From Komagataeibacter medellinensis NBRC 3288 (lineage in GTDB: Bacteria; Pseudomonadota; Alphaproteobacteria; Acetobacterales; Acetobacteraceae): a stretch of 64,000 bases of DNA. Positions 8,275-17,568 of this stretch are shown piece after piece. The stretch covers positions 2,765,001-2,829,000 of the forward strand of contig NC_016027.1 in the NCBI RefSeq assembly GCF_000182745.2, read 5' to 3'. Each line of letters opens with the position of its first letter. Position 1 is the stretch's first letter. A program made the position numbers and the translations under genes. The notes beneath the pieces were generated by a model that saw nothing but the letters and a program-made list of their open reading frames with translations, ran no database searches and had not been told where the DNA came from.

Positions 8275-9816
8275 ATGAAAATGGTGTCCCTGATCGCGCT
8301 GCTGGTCTTTGCAACGGGAGCGCAGGCCGCGCCGGTTGCATCCAAAGCGCCAGCCCCCCAGCCAACGGGCGATAACCTGCCACCGCTGCCTGTTGCAGCA
8401 CCCACGCCCGCTGCCCGGCCGACTTCCGCCGCGGCTCCTGCCGTCGATCCGGCTGCTGCCAGCGCGGTTAATACCATTGTGGACAATGCGGAAAACGCCG
8501 CCGGAATTGGTTCCGACGTGGCGACGGTGCATACCTACTCCCTGCGTGAGCTTGGTGCGCAGAGCGCGCTGACCATGCGCGGCGCTGCCCCCTTGCAGGG
8601 GCTGCAGTTCGGTATCCCGGCCGATCAACTCGTAACCTCGGCCCGGCTTGTCGTGTCGGGTGCGATGTCGCCCAATCTCCAGCCTGATAGCAGCGCGGTC
8701 ACGATCACGCTGAACGAGCAGTATATCGGCACGCTGCGTCCAAATCCGTCACATCCGGCCTTCGGTCCGCTGTCCTTTGATATCAACCCGATCTTCTTTG
8801 TCAGCGGCAACCGCCTGAACTTCAATTTTGCGGCCGGTTCAAAAGGCTGCGCCGATCCCAGTAACGGGTTGCAGTGGGCCAGTGTGTCCGAGCACTCCGA
8901 ACTTCAGATCACAACCATCCCGCTGCCTCCCCATCGTGAGTTGTCCCGGCTGCCGCAGCCGTTCTTTGATAAGAACGTAAGACAGAAAACGGTCATTCCG
9001 TTCGTGCTTGCACAAACATTTGATCCCGAAGTGCTGAAGGCATCCGGCATCCTGGCATCCTGGTTCGGCCAGCAGACCGATTTTCGTGGCGTGAACTTCC
9101 CGGTATTCTCCACCATTCCGCAGACGGGCAACGCCGTTGTGGTTGGTGTGGCGGATGAACTGCCGTCCGCTCTTGGCCGTCCCGCCATCAATGGCCCGAC
9201 CCTGATGGAAGTTGCCAATCCTTCCGATCCCAACGGCACGATCCTGCTGGTAACAGGCCGGGACCGCGATGAAGTCATTGCTGCGAGCAAGGGTATAGGT
9301 TTCGGTTCTAGCGCGCTGCCGGTCGCGGCGCGCATGGATGTGGCACCGATTGATGTCGCGTCCCGCGTACCGAATGATGCGCCGTCCTTCATTCCGACCA
9401 ACCGGCCTGTCCGGTTTGGGGAACTGGTGCCGGTCAGTGCCTTGCAGGGCGAGGGCTATACCCCAGGCGTGCTGTCCGTGCCGTTCCGCACATCACCTGA
9501 CCTGTATACATGGCGTGACCGGCCGTACAAGCTGAACGTGCGCTTCCGTGCGCCCGATGGGCCGATCATTGACCTTGAGCGTTCGCATCTGGATGTGGGT
9601 ATCAACAATACCTACCTGCAATCCTACTCCCTGCATGAAAAAAGCAGCATGGTGGACCAGTTGTTCCAGCGGATCAGCGGGGGAAACCAGACATCCAGCG
9701 TGCAGCAGCATACGCTTACCATTCCGCCATGGATGGTATTCGGCCAGGATCAGCTGCAGTTCTATTTTGATGCAGCTCCCCTGACCCGGCCCGAGCTTGA
9801 TTCACATGTCGGTTGA
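8275..9816 (+). CDS. bcsB: bcsB 5' fragment: signal peptide and N-terminal periplasmic domains
   Basis: This frame encodes 513 residues. [18 protein letters not shown] is a signal peptide, followed by an Ala/Pro-rich linker to about residue 75 and then the first carbohydrate-binding and flavodoxin-like domains. It reaches FYFDAAPLT of the second carbohydrate-binding domain. The last nine or so residues (RPELDSHVG) are out of frame. The product would be a soluble periplasmic fragment without the membrane anchor. Frames starting upstream at 8188 overlap bcsA and are not used. Confidence 0.8.
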   Translation: MKMVSLIALLVFATGAQAAPVASKAPAPQPTGDNLPPLPVAAPTPAARPTSAAAPAVDPAAASAVNTIVDNAENAAGIGSDVATVHTYSLRELGAQSALTMRGAAPLQGLQFGIPADQLVTSARLVVSGAMSPNLQPDSSAVTITLNEQYIGTLRPNPSHPAFGPLSFDINPIFFVSGNRLNFNFAAGSKGCADPSNGLQWASVSEHSELQITTIPLPPHRELSRLPQPFFDKNVRQKTVIPFVLAQTFDPEVLKASGILASWFGQQTDFRGVNFPVFSTIPQTGNAVVVGVADELPSALGRPAINGPTLMEVANPSDPNGTILLVTGRDRDEVIAASKGIGFGSSALPVAARMDVAPIDVASRVPNDAPSFIPTNRPVRFGELVPVSALQGEGYTPGVLSVPFRTSPDLYTWRDRPYKLNVRFRAPDGPIIDLERSHLDVGINNTYLQSYSLHEKSSMVDQLFQRISGGNQTSSVQQHTLTIPPWMVFGQDQLQFYFDAAPLTRPELDSHVG

Positions 9817-10651
9817 TCCGGATTCCACGATCGACCTGTCCAACGCCTACCACATCACGCGCATGCCTAACCTGGCTTACATGGCCAGCGCTGGGTACCC
9901 GTTCACCACCTATGCCGATCTGTCGCGCTCGGCCATGGTGCTGCCTGACCACCCGAATGGTACGATTATCAGCGCCTATCTCGATCTCATGGGCTTCATG
10001 GGGGCGACGACGTGGTACCCGGTATCGGGGCTCGATATCGTTTCGGCCGACCATGTAAACGATGTGGCGGACAGGAACCTGATCGTCCTGTCTACCCTGA
10101 GCGATAGCGGGGAGGTTTCTTCCCTGCTGTCGAATTCATCGTACCAGATTTCGGACGGGCGCCTGCACATGGGGATACGCTCCACTCTCAGGGGTGTGTG
10201 GAACATTTTCCAGGACCCGATGGCTGCCATCAACAATACCCACCCGACCGAGGTCGAAACGACGTTGAGCGGTGGCGTGGGGGCTATGGTGGAAGCGGAA
10301 TCTCCGCTTTCATCGGGGAAAACCGTTCTCGCCCTGCTTTCGGCTGACGGGCAGGGGCTGGACAACCTGGTCCAGATCCTGGGGCAGCGTAAGAACCAGG
10401 CCAAGATTCAGGGTGATCTCGTGCTTGCGCATGGGGATGACCTGACATCATACCGTAGTTCACCTGTTTACACTGTTGGCACGCTGCCGATGTGGCTCAT
10501 GCCGGACTGGTATATGCATAACCATCCCGTCCGTGTGATTGTGGTGGGGCTGTTTGGGTGCCTGTTAATTGTGGCTGTTCTGGTTCGTGCCCTGCTGCGG
10601 CATGCACTGTTCCGTCGGCGGCAGTTGCAGGAAGAAAGGCAGAAATCGTGA
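9797..10651 (+). CDS. bcsB: bcsB 3' fragment: second flavodoxin-like domain and membrane anchor
   Basis: This frame holds the last 284 residues of BcsB, from [20 protein letters not shown] to the end. The C-terminal helix [21 protein letters not shown] anchors normal BcsB beside BcsA and is followed by a basic tail ([12 protein letters not shown]). Possible restart codons are TTG 9797 and ATG 9806; the ATG is 6 nt before the TGA of the first frame, so reinitiation is imaginable. The fragment has no signal peptide and so is unlikely to complement the first part. Its open frame and intact sequence suggest a recent mutation. Confidence 0.75.
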   Translation: MIHMSVDPDSTIDLSNAYHITRMPNLAYMASAGYPFTTYADLSRSAMVLPDHPNGTIISAYLDLMGFMGATTWYPVSGLDIVSADHVNDVADRNLIVLSTLSDSGEVSSLLSNSSYQISDGRLHMGIRSTLRGVWNIFQDPMAAINNTHPTEVETTLSGGVGAMVEAESPLSSGKTVLALLSADGQGLDNLVQILGQRKNQAKIQGDLVLAHGDDLTSYRSSPVYTVGTLPMWLMPDWYMHNHPVRVIVVGLFGCLLIVAVLVRALLRHALFRRRQLQEERQKS

Positions 10652-10653
10652 GT

Positions 10654-13600
10654 ATGAACAGACGATACGTCTTTTCCCTTTCTGCCGGCCTGCTTGCCAG
10701 CAGTTGCATGACCGTGCTGGTCGCGGTGCCGGTGGCGGTGCGTGCCCAGCAGGCTTCCACTGCCATGACCGGAGCCCAGGCTTCGGGCGGGTCGGCGGCA
10801 CCGCGGCAGATCCTGTTGCAGCAGGCGCGTTTCTGGCTCCAGCAGCAGCAGTATGACAATGCGCGTCAGGCCTTGCAGAATGCCCAGCGTATAGCCCCGA
10901 ACTCCCCCGATGTGCTTGAGGTGCAGGGCGAGTACCAGACGGCAATGGGCAACCGGGAAGCCGCTGCCGATACGCTGCGCCATCTTCAGGAGGTGGCACC
11001 CGGCAGCACGGCCGCAAACAGCCTGAGTGATCTGCTGCACGAACGCTCCATCTCTGCGTCTGACCTGTCGCAGGTGCGTTCACTTGCCGCATCCGGGCAT
11101 AATGCGCAGGCAGTGCAGGGGTACCAGAAGCTGTTCAGTGGTGGTAAGCCACCACGCTCGCTGGCGGTGGAATACTACCAGACCATGGCGGGCCTGCCGG
11201 TTGAATGGAGTCAGGCGCGGGCCGGGCTTGCCGGTATCGTGGCGGCCAATCCGCAGGATTATCATGCCCAACTCGCCTTTGCGCAGGCGCTGACATACAA
11301 TACGACCACCCGTATGGAAGGACTGTCGCGGCTCAAGGACCTGCAGGGTTTCCGTAGCCAGGCCCCGGTCGAGGCCGCTGCTGCGACCCAGTCCTACCGG
11401 CAGACGCTTGGCTGGCTGCCCGTAACGCCGACCACCCAGCCGCTCATGCAGCAGTGGATTGATGCGCATCCCAACGATACCGAATTGCGCGAGCACATGG
11501 CCCATTCGTCCGGCGGGGCTCCGGACAAGGCTGGCCTTGCGCGCCAGGCAGGCTACCAGCAGCTCAATTCCGGCCGAATCTCTGCTGCCGAGCAGTCATT
11601 CCAGTCCGCATTGCAGATCAATTCCCATGATGCTGATGCCCTTGGCGGCATGGGTCTGGTCAGCATGCGGCAGGGTGATGCCGCAGAAGCGCGCCGTTAT
11701 TTTCAGGAAGCGATGGCGGCCGACCCCAAGACGGCGGACCGCTGGCGTCCGGCGCTGGCAGGCATGGAAATCAGCGGTGACTATGCCGCGGTCCGCCAGC
11801 TTATTGCCGCCCATCAGTATGATGCGGCCAAGCAGCGCCTATCCTCTCTGGCACGCCGACCGGGCCAGTTTACCGGGGCCACGCTCATGCTGGCCGACCT
11901 GCAGCGTACGACAGGTCAGACCGGCAGCGCCGAGCAGGACTACCAGGCCGTGCTGTCGCGTGATCCTAACAGCCAGCTTGCCCTGATGGGCCTGGCGCGC
12001 GTGTATATGGAGCAGGGGAAAACGGCTGAAGCCCGACAGCTCCTGTCGCGTGTCGGACCGCAATACGCGACCCAGGTGGGGGAAATTCAGGTAACGGGCC
12101 TGATGACTGCCGCATCACAGACCTCGGATTCCGCGCGCAAGGTATCCATCTTGCGTGAGGCCATGGCCCAGGCCCCGCGCGACCCATGGGTGCGGATTAA
12201 CCTGGCCAATGCCCTGCAGCAGCAGGGAGACATGGCGGAAGCCAGCCGTGTCATGCAGCCGATCCTGTCAAACCCCGTTACCGCGCAGGACCGGCAGGCC
12301 GGTATCCTGTTCACCTATGGCAGCGGTAATGATGCGATGACACGCCGCCTGCTTTCCGGCCTTTCACCCGATGACTATTCCCCCGCGATCCGTGCCATCG
12401 CAACGGAAATGGAAATCAAGCAGGATCTGGCCAGCCGCCTGGCCATGGTTGCCAATCCTGTTCCGCTGATCCGTGAAGCCCTGTCCCCGCCCGATCCGAC
12501 GGGCGCGCGTGGTGTGGCGGTGGCCGACCTGTTCCGTCAGCGTGGTGATATGATCCATGCCCGGATGGCCTTGCGTATCGCTTCGTCCCGCACATTGGAT
12601 CTTTCGCCTGACCAGCGGCTGGCTTACGCCACGGAATATATGAAGATCAGCAACCCGGTTGCCGCGGCCCGCCTGCTGGCTCCGCTGGGTGATGGCAGCG
12701 GCACGGGAGCGGGCAATGCCCTTCCGCCCGAACAGGTGCAGACCCTGCAGCAACTGCGCATGGGCATTGCCGTGGCTCAGTCCGACCTGCTCAACCAGCG
12801 TGGCGATCAGGCTCAGGCTTATGATCAGTTGGCCCCGGCCCTGCATGCCGATCCTGAAGCGACATCGCCCAAGCTGGCGCTGGCGCGGCTCTATAATGGT
12901 CAGGGTAAATCCGGCAAGGCACTGGACATCGACCTGGCCGTGCTACGGCATAACCCGCAGGATCTGGATGCGCGGCAGGCCGCCGTGCAGGCTGCCGTCA
13001 ACAGCGATCGCAAAAGCCTTGCCACCCGCCTTGCAATGGATGGCGTGCAGGAAAGCCCGATGGATGCCCGCGCCTGGCTTGCGATGGCCGTGGCCGACCA
13101 GGCCGATGGCCATGGCCACCGGACCATCAGTGACCTGCGCCGGGCCTATGACCTGCGTCTGCAGCAGGTGGAGGGCACGCGGGCGAATGTCGGGGCGGGA
13201 GCGGGTGAACAGGAATCGCTCCAGCCCCCGTCAAGCAACCCGTTCCGCCATCATGGCTATGGACGGCAGACGGAGCTTGGCGCGCCGGTCACAGGCGGTT
13301 CCTACAGCATGGAAGCGACATCCCCCGAAGCGTCTGACCAGATGCTCTCCTCCATTGCCGGGCAGATCACCACGCTGCGTGAAAACCTGGCGCCTTCCAT
13401 TGATGGCGGGCTGGGGTTCCGCTCGCGTTCGGGCGAGCACGGCATGGGCCGCCTGACGGAAGCGAATATTCCCATCGTAGGACGCCTGCCGCTGCAGGCG
13501 GGTGAATCCAGCCTGACCTTCTCGATCACGCCAACCATGATCTGGTCGGGCCAACTTGATACCGGTTCTGTCTATGACGTGCCCCGATATGGTACCAACA

Positions 13601-14661
13601 TGGCGACACAGGCGCTTAACCAGTATGTCCGTTACCTGAACCATAACAACCCGAACGCAACCGGTGGTTATCATGGTGAGCGTATACAGGGCGGAGAGGG
13701 TGAAGCAGGCTTCGCGCCTGATGTCCAGTTCGGCAATAGCTGGGTGCGTGCCGATGTTGGGGCTTCCCCGATCGGATTCCCTATCACCAATGTGCTGGGT
13801 GGGGTCGAGTTTTCGCCGCGCGTCGGGCCGGTGACATTCCGTGTCAGTGCGGAACGCCGTTCGATTACGAACAGCGTCCTGTCCTACGGCGGTCTGCGTG
13901 ATCCGAACTGGGAAAACAATATCGGGCGGTATTATCGGGAAATTTCCCGTCTGGCCGATAGGACTTTTGGCACTCATCTTGCTTCGGAATGGAGAGGGGA
14001 GTGGGGCGGCGTCGTCACCAACCATTTCCATGGTCAGGTCGAGGCGACACTGGGCAATACCATCCTGTACGGTGGCGGTGGCTATGCCATCCAGACCGGC
14101 AAGAACGTCAAGCAGAATAATGAGCGTGAGGCAGGGATTGGTGTCAACACGCTGGTCTGGCATAATGCCAACATGCTGGTGCGCATCGGTGTCAGCCTGA
14201 CCTATTTCGGTTATGCCAAAAATCAGGATTTCTATACATATGGACAGGGTGGTTACTTCTCGCCCCAGTCCTATTACGCGGCAACCGTGCCCATCCGTTA
14301 CGCCGGGCAGCACAAGCGGCTGGACTGGGATGTGACAGGAAGCGTGGGTTACCAGGTGTTCCATGAACACTCGGCCCCGTTCTTCCCCACATCATCGCTC
14401 ATGCAGGCCGGTGCCGAAACAGTGGCCGCCAGTTATCTGGCCAATGCAACGCCATCGGATTATCTCTCCCAGGAGACAGTCAACAGCGCCTACTATCCGG
14501 GGGATAGTATTGCTAGTCTTACTGGCGGATTTAATGCTAGGGTCGGGTATCGATTTACCCACAATCTTCGTCTTGATCTGTCGGGGCGCTGGCAGAAGGC
14601 CGGCAACTGGACTGAAAGCGGCGCCATGATTTCCGCACACTATCTTATTATGGACCAGTAA
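10654..14661 (+). CDS. bcsC: cellulose export subunit BcsC (TPR and outer-membrane barrel)
   Basis: The outer-membrane exporter for the glucan. From ATG 10654 it has 1335 residues. MNRRYVFSLSAGLLASSCMTVLVAVPVAVRAQ is a signal peptide. About residues 35-850 are helical TPR repeats (QYDNARQALQNAQRIAPNSPDVLEVQGEY is typical) that bind peptidoglycan and position the channel. About 950-1335 form the BCSC C-terminal beta-barrel, ending with SGRWQKAGNWTESGAMISAHYLIM. The start lies 2 nt after the bcsB stop, so its translation is normally coupled to bcsB; the bcsB 3' frame is still open up to this point. The stop overlaps bcsD by one base. Confidence 0.96.
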   Translation: MNRRYVFSLSAGLLASSCMTVLVAVPVAVRAQQASTAMTGAQASGGSAAPRQILLQQARFWLQQQQYDNARQALQNAQRIAPNSPDVLEVQGEYQTAMGNREAAADTLRHLQEVAPGSTAANSLSDLLHERSISASDLSQVRSLAASGHNAQAVQGYQKLFSGGKPPRSLAVEYYQTMAGLPVEWSQARAGLAGIVAANPQDYHAQLAFAQALTYNTTTRMEGLSRLKDLQGFRSQAPVEAAAATQSYRQTLGWLPVTPTTQPLMQQWIDAHPNDTELREHMAHSSGGAPDKAGLARQAGYQQLNSGRISAAEQSFQSALQINSHDADALGGMGLVSMRQGDAAEARRYFQEAMAADPKTADRWRPALAGMEISGDYAAVRQLIAAHQYDAAKQRLSSLARRPGQFTGATLMLADLQRTTGQTGSAEQDYQAVLSRDPNSQLALMGLARVYMEQGKTAEARQLLSRVGPQYATQVGEIQVTGLMTAASQTSDSARKVSILREAMAQAPRDPWVRINLANALQQQGDMAEASRVMQPILSNPVTAQDRQAGILFTYGSGNDAMTRRLLSGLSPDDYSPAIRAIATEMEIKQDLASRLAMVANPVPLIREALSPPDPTGARGVAVADLFRQRGDMIHARMALRIASSRTLDLSPDQRLAYATEYMKISNPVAAARLLAPLGDGSGTGAGNALPPEQVQTLQQLRMGIAVAQSDLLNQRGDQAQAYDQLAPALHADPEATSPKLALARLYNGQGKSGKALDIDLAVLRHNPQDLDARQAAVQAAVNSDRKSLATRLAMDGVQESPMDARAWLAMAVADQADGHGHRTISDLRRAYDLRLQQVEGTRANVGAGAGEQESLQPPSSNPFRHHGYGRQTELGAPVTGGSYSMEATSPEASDQMLSSIAGQITTLRENLAPSIDGGLGFRSRSGEHGMGRLTEANIPIVGRLPLQAGESSLTFSITPTMIWSGQLDTGSVYDVPRYGTNMATQALNQYVRYLNHNNPNATGGYHGERIQGGEGEAGFAPDVQFGNSWVRADVGASPIGFPITNVLGGVEFSPRVGPVTFRVSAERRSITNSVLSYGGLRDPNWENNIGRYYREISRLADRTFGTHLASEWRGEWGGVVTNHFHGQVEATLGNTILYGGGGYAIQTGKNVKQNNEREAGIGVNTLVWHNANMLVRIGVSLTYFGYAKNQDFYTYGQGGYFSPQSYYAATVPIRYAGQHKRLDWDVTGSVGYQVFHEHSAPFFPTSSLMQAGAETVAASYLANATPSDYLSQETVNSAYYPGDSIASLTGGFNARVGYRFTHNLRLDLSGRWQKAGNWTESGAMISAHYLIMDQ

Positions 14662-15131
14662 TGACAACTTTCAACGCAAAACCGGACTTTTCGCTGTTCC
14701 TGCAGGCCCTGTCCTGGGAGATTGATGATCAGGCCGGCATTGAGGTGAGGAACGACCTGCTGCGCGAGGTCGGTCGTGGCATGGCGGGTCGGCTGCAGCC
14801 GCCGCTGTGTAACACCATTCACCAGTTGCAGATCGAACTGAACGCTCTGCTGGCCATGATCAACTGGGGCTATGTGCAGCTTGAACTGCTGCCCGAAGAC
14901 CAGGCCATGCGTATCGTCCATGAAGAACTGCCGCAGGTGGGCAGCGCAGGTGAGCCGGCAGGCACGTGGCTGGCGCCGGTGCTCGAAGGGCTGTATGGCC
15001 GCTGGATCACGTCGCAGCCCGGTGCGTTTGGTGATTATGTCGTTACGCGCGATGTGGATGCGGAAGATCTCAACTCCGTTCCCAGCCAGACGATCATTCT
15101 GTACATGCGCACCCGCAGCAGCGCCAGCTGA
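14661..15131 (+). CDS. bcsD: cellulose synthase subunit BcsD (crystallisation)
   Basis: A 156-residue protein, the full family length. BcsD is a periplasmic or terminal-complex octamer through which several glucan chains pass, and loss lowers crystalline cellulose yield. Recognisable stretches are FSLFLQALSWEIDDQAG near the start, GEPAGTWLAPVLEGLYGRWITSQ in the middle and DYVVTRDVDAEDLNSVP near the end. No signal peptide is visible, which is usual for annotated BcsD. TAATG couples it to bcsC. The terminator at 15166-15209 closes the operon. Confidence 0.96.
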   Translation: MTTFNAKPDFSLFLQALSWEIDDQAGIEVRNDLLREVGRGMAGRLQPPLCNTIHQLQIELNALLAMINWGYVQLELLPEDQAMRIVHEELPQVGSAGEPAGTWLAPVLEGLYGRWITSQPGAFGDYVVTRDVDAEDLNSVPSQTIILYMRTRSSAS

Positions 15132-15165
15132 CCGGACCGCGCCCCGTGTCCTGATCTGGTGCACA

Positions 15166-15209
15166 GACCCTGCCCGCAGGCATATCCATGCCTTGCTGGC
15201 AGGGTTTTT
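15166..15209 (+). terminator. terminator of the bcs operon
   Basis: ACCCTGCC at 15167-15174 pairs with GGCAGGGT at 15198-15205, with inner pairing GCAGGCAT/ATGCCTTGC, followed by TTTTT. It places bglxA in a separate transcription unit, at least in part. Confidence 0.85.
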
Positions 15210-15322
15210 CGTATGGGACGCTGATTTCTGCATACAGGATTGCGCTAGATCATGCGGGCCGGGGGAGGAATGTTTCACATTGTTATCATGGTGGCGCGCC
15301 ATTAGCCTGCCACATGCCGTGA

Positions 15323-15338
15323 TGTGACTTTTGTCACA
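15323..15338. promoter_or_regulatory. CRP/FNR-family palindrome in front of bglxA
   Basis: TGTGACTTTTGTCACA matches the CRP consensus TGTGA-N6-TCACA in both half-sites. It ends only 3 bases before the Shine-Dalgarno AAGGAGGAG (15342-15350), so it lies in the 5' untranslated or early promoter region and could act as a roadblock or an overlapping operator. Memory of CRP/FNR-dependent bglAx expression in K. hansenii supports it. Confidence 0.7.
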
Positions 15339-15358
15339 ACCAAGGAGGAGCAAGCCGC

Positions 15359-17560
15359 ATGAGACTGTCCCGCAAGATATGCCTGCTTTCCGCCGTGGCG
15401 TGGGGGCTGGGCGCTGGCGTGCCCGCTCAGGCCCGTCATGCCGCCACAGCCAGTGATCTGGCCGATGAGCAGGCGCGGCAGGTACTCGCGCATATGAGCC
15501 TGCAGGACAAGATGGCCCTGCTGTTCAGCGTGGATGGCGGCGGTTTCAATGGCAGTGTTGCCCCTCCTGGTGGCCTGGGTTCGGCGGCTTACCTGCGCGC
15601 GCCTCCCGGTTCGGGCCTGCCGGACTTGCAGATATCGGATGCTGGGGTTGGCGTGCGCAATCCTGCGCATATCCGCCCCAATGGCGCGGCGGTCTCCCTG
15701 CCATCCGGTCTGGCCACAGCCAGTAGTTGGGATATGGACATGGCCCGGCAGGCGGGCGAGATGATCGGGCGGGAGGCATGGCGCAGCGGTTTTAACATCC
15801 TGCTGGGCGGGGGGGCGGACCTTACGCGTGACCCGCGTGGCGGCCGTAACTTTGAATATGCGGGTGAAGACCCGCTCCAGACCGGGCGCATGGTGGGCAG
15901 CACCATTGCTGGCGTGCAGTCGCAGCACGTCATTTCCACGCTCAAGCATTACGCGATGAATGATCTTGAAACATCGCGCATGACCATGAGCGCCGACATC
16001 GACCCTGTGGCGATGCGCGAGAGCGACCTGCTGGGCTTCGAGATTGCGATTGAAACCGGACACCCCGGTTCCGTCATGTGCTCGTACAACCGGGTGAATG
16101 ACCTGTATGCGTGTGAAAACCCCTATCTGCTGAATACGACGCTGAAGCAGGACTGGCACTATCCCGGCTTTGTCATGTCCGACTGGGGGGCCACGCATTC
16201 TTCTGCCCGCGCGGCGCTGGCGGGGCTGGATCAGGAGTCAGCAGGGGACCATGCCGATGCGCGCCCCTATTTCACGGCCCTGCTTGCAGCAGACGTCAAG
16301 GCCGGGCGCGTGCCTGCTTCCCGTATTGATGACATGGCCCAGCGCATTGTCCGTTCCCTGTTTGCGGCAGGGCTGGTCAGCCATCCGCCCCAGCGCGGGC
16401 CACTGGATGTCGTAACCGATACCCTGGTAGCCCAGCATGATGAGGAGGAAGGCGCGGTCCTGCTGCGTAATGAAGGGGGTATCCTGCCGCTTTCGCCCAC
16501 GGCGCGGATCGCGGTCATTGGCGGGCATGCCGATGCGGGCGTGATTTCGGGTGGCGGGTCCAGCCAGGTCGATCCCATCGGGGGGGAAGCGGTAAAGGGG
16601 CCGGGCAAGAAGGAATGGCCGGGTGATCCGGTCTATTTCCCCTCATCACCGCTCAAGGCCATGCGGGCCGAGGCACCTGATGCCCATATCACGTATGAGT
16701 CAGGCACCAATATTGCCGCTGCCGTGCGCGCCGCGCGGGCGGCCGACGTGGCGGTCGTGTATGCAACACAGTTCACCTTTGAGGGGATGGACGCGCCCAG
16801 TATGCATCTGGACGCCAATGCCGATGCCCTGATTACGGCCGTGGCCGCAGCCAACCCGCGTACCGTGGTGGTGATGGAAACCGGCGACCCGGTGCTCATG
16901 CCGTGGAACAGCAGCGTGGCTGGCGTGCTGGAGGCATGGTTTCCCGGTTCCGGTGGTGGCCCTGCCATTGCGCGCCTGCTGTTTGGCAAGGTCGCGCCTT
17001 CGGGGCACCTGACCATGACCTTCCCGCAGGCTGAAAGCCAGTTGGCCCACCCCGATATTGCCGGTGTCACGGCGGACAACGTGTTCGAGATGCAATTCCA
17101 TACCGATCAGGAACTGGTCTATGACGAAGGCAGTGATGTGGGTTACCGCTGGTTCGACCGCAATCACCTCAAGCCGCTCTACCCGTTCGGGTATGGCCTG
17201 ACCTACACCACCTTCAGCACCGATGGGCTGGCGGTGCACAAGCATCATGATACGGTCAGCGTAACCTTTAACGTGCATAATACCGGTAACCGTGCCGGTG
17301 TGGATGTGCCGCAGGTTTATGTGGGTCTGCCTGATGGCGGCGCACGCAGGCTTGCTGGCTGGCAGCGGGTGAGTCTGGCGCCAGGTGAGAGCCGTGAGGT
17401 CACGGTCCAGCTCGATCCGCGTCTGCTGGCGCATTTTGATGGCAGGAAGGACCGCTGGAGTATTCCTTCGGGTAAGTTCCGGCTGTGGCTTGCGGATTCG
17501 GCAGCCGATGAGCGCCAGCAGGTGAGCATGCACCTGCCCGGTCACACCCTGGCGCCCTGA
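15359..17560 (+). CDS. bglxA: beta-glucosidase of glycoside hydrolase family 3 (BglAx)
   Basis: A secreted 733-residue GH3 enzyme that releases glucose from cello-oligosaccharides and shows some transfer activity; it is the standard downstream partner of the type I bcs operon. MRLSRKICLLSAVAWGLGAGVPAQA is a signal peptide. The N-terminal barrel carries KHYAMNDLE and the nucleophile motif GFVMSDWGATHS (Asp275). The second domain has AVLLRNEGGILPL and GVLEAWFPGSGGGPAIARLLFG. A fibronectin III-like domain ends the protein (about 620-725). The start has an excellent AAGGAGGAG site. The gene sits downstream of the bcs terminator, so it probably has its own promoter regulated at the palindrome 15323-15338. 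Confidence 0.95.
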   Translation: MRLSRKICLLSAVAWGLGAGVPAQARHAATASDLADEQARQVLAHMSLQDKMALLFSVDGGGFNGSVAPPGGLGSAAYLRAPPGSGLPDLQISDAGVGVRNPAHIRPNGAAVSLPSGLATASSWDMDMARQAGEMIGREAWRSGFNILLGGGADLTRDPRGGRNFEYAGEDPLQTGRMVGSTIAGVQSQHVISTLKHYAMNDLETSRMTMSADIDPVAMRESDLLGFEIAIETGHPGSVMCSYNRVNDLYACENPYLLNTTLKQDWHYPGFVMSDWGATHSSARAALAGLDQESAGDHADARPYFTALLAADVKAGRVPASRIDDMAQRIVRSLFAAGLVSHPPQRGPLDVVTDTLVAQHDEEEGAVLLRNEGGILPLSPTARIAVIGGHADAGVISGGGSSQVDPIGGEAVKGPGKKEWPGDPVYFPSSPLKAMRAEAPDAHITYESGTNIAAAVRAARAADVAVVYATQFTFEGMDAPSMHLDANADALITAVAAANPRTVVVMETGDPVLMPWNSSVAGVLEAWFPGSGGGPAIARLLFGKVAPSGHLTMTFPQAESQLAHPDIAGVTADNVFEMQFHTDQELVYDEGSDVGYRWFDRNHLKPLYPFGYGLTYTTFSTDGLAVHKHHDTVSVTFNVHNTGNRAGVDVPQVYVGLPDGGARRLAGWQRVSLAPGESREVTVQLDPRLLAHFDGRKDRWSIPSGKFRLWLADSAADERQQVSMHLPGHTLAP

Positions 17561-17568
17561 GGCGGATC

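Larger units (their letters stand above)
8275..10651 (+). pseudogene. bcsB: bcsB, cellulose synthase periplasmic subunit, broken by a frameshift near 9785-9796
   Basis: BcsB guides the glucan across the periplasm and its C-terminal membrane helix is required for BcsA activity. Here the gene is split between two frames. The first frame (ATG 8275) ends at TGA 9814-9816, and the remainder continues one frame over to TGA 10649-10651. Together they give about 797 residues, close to the roughly 800 of intact BcsB. At the junction I recall [20 protein letters not shown] in other strains. Here the DNA reads ctgacccggcccgagcttga, which is 17 bases shorter by that comparison. Loss of one more base would give [14 protein letters not shown] in frame. 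Type I cellulose synthesis should be abolished or strongly reduced. Confidence 0.9.

Noticed and set aside
13231-14370. 379-codon minus-strand ORF opposite bcsC
   Set aside because: It lies wholly inside the conserved bcsC barrel, has no family motif and no ribosome-binding site; such ORFs are common in GC-rich antisense frames.
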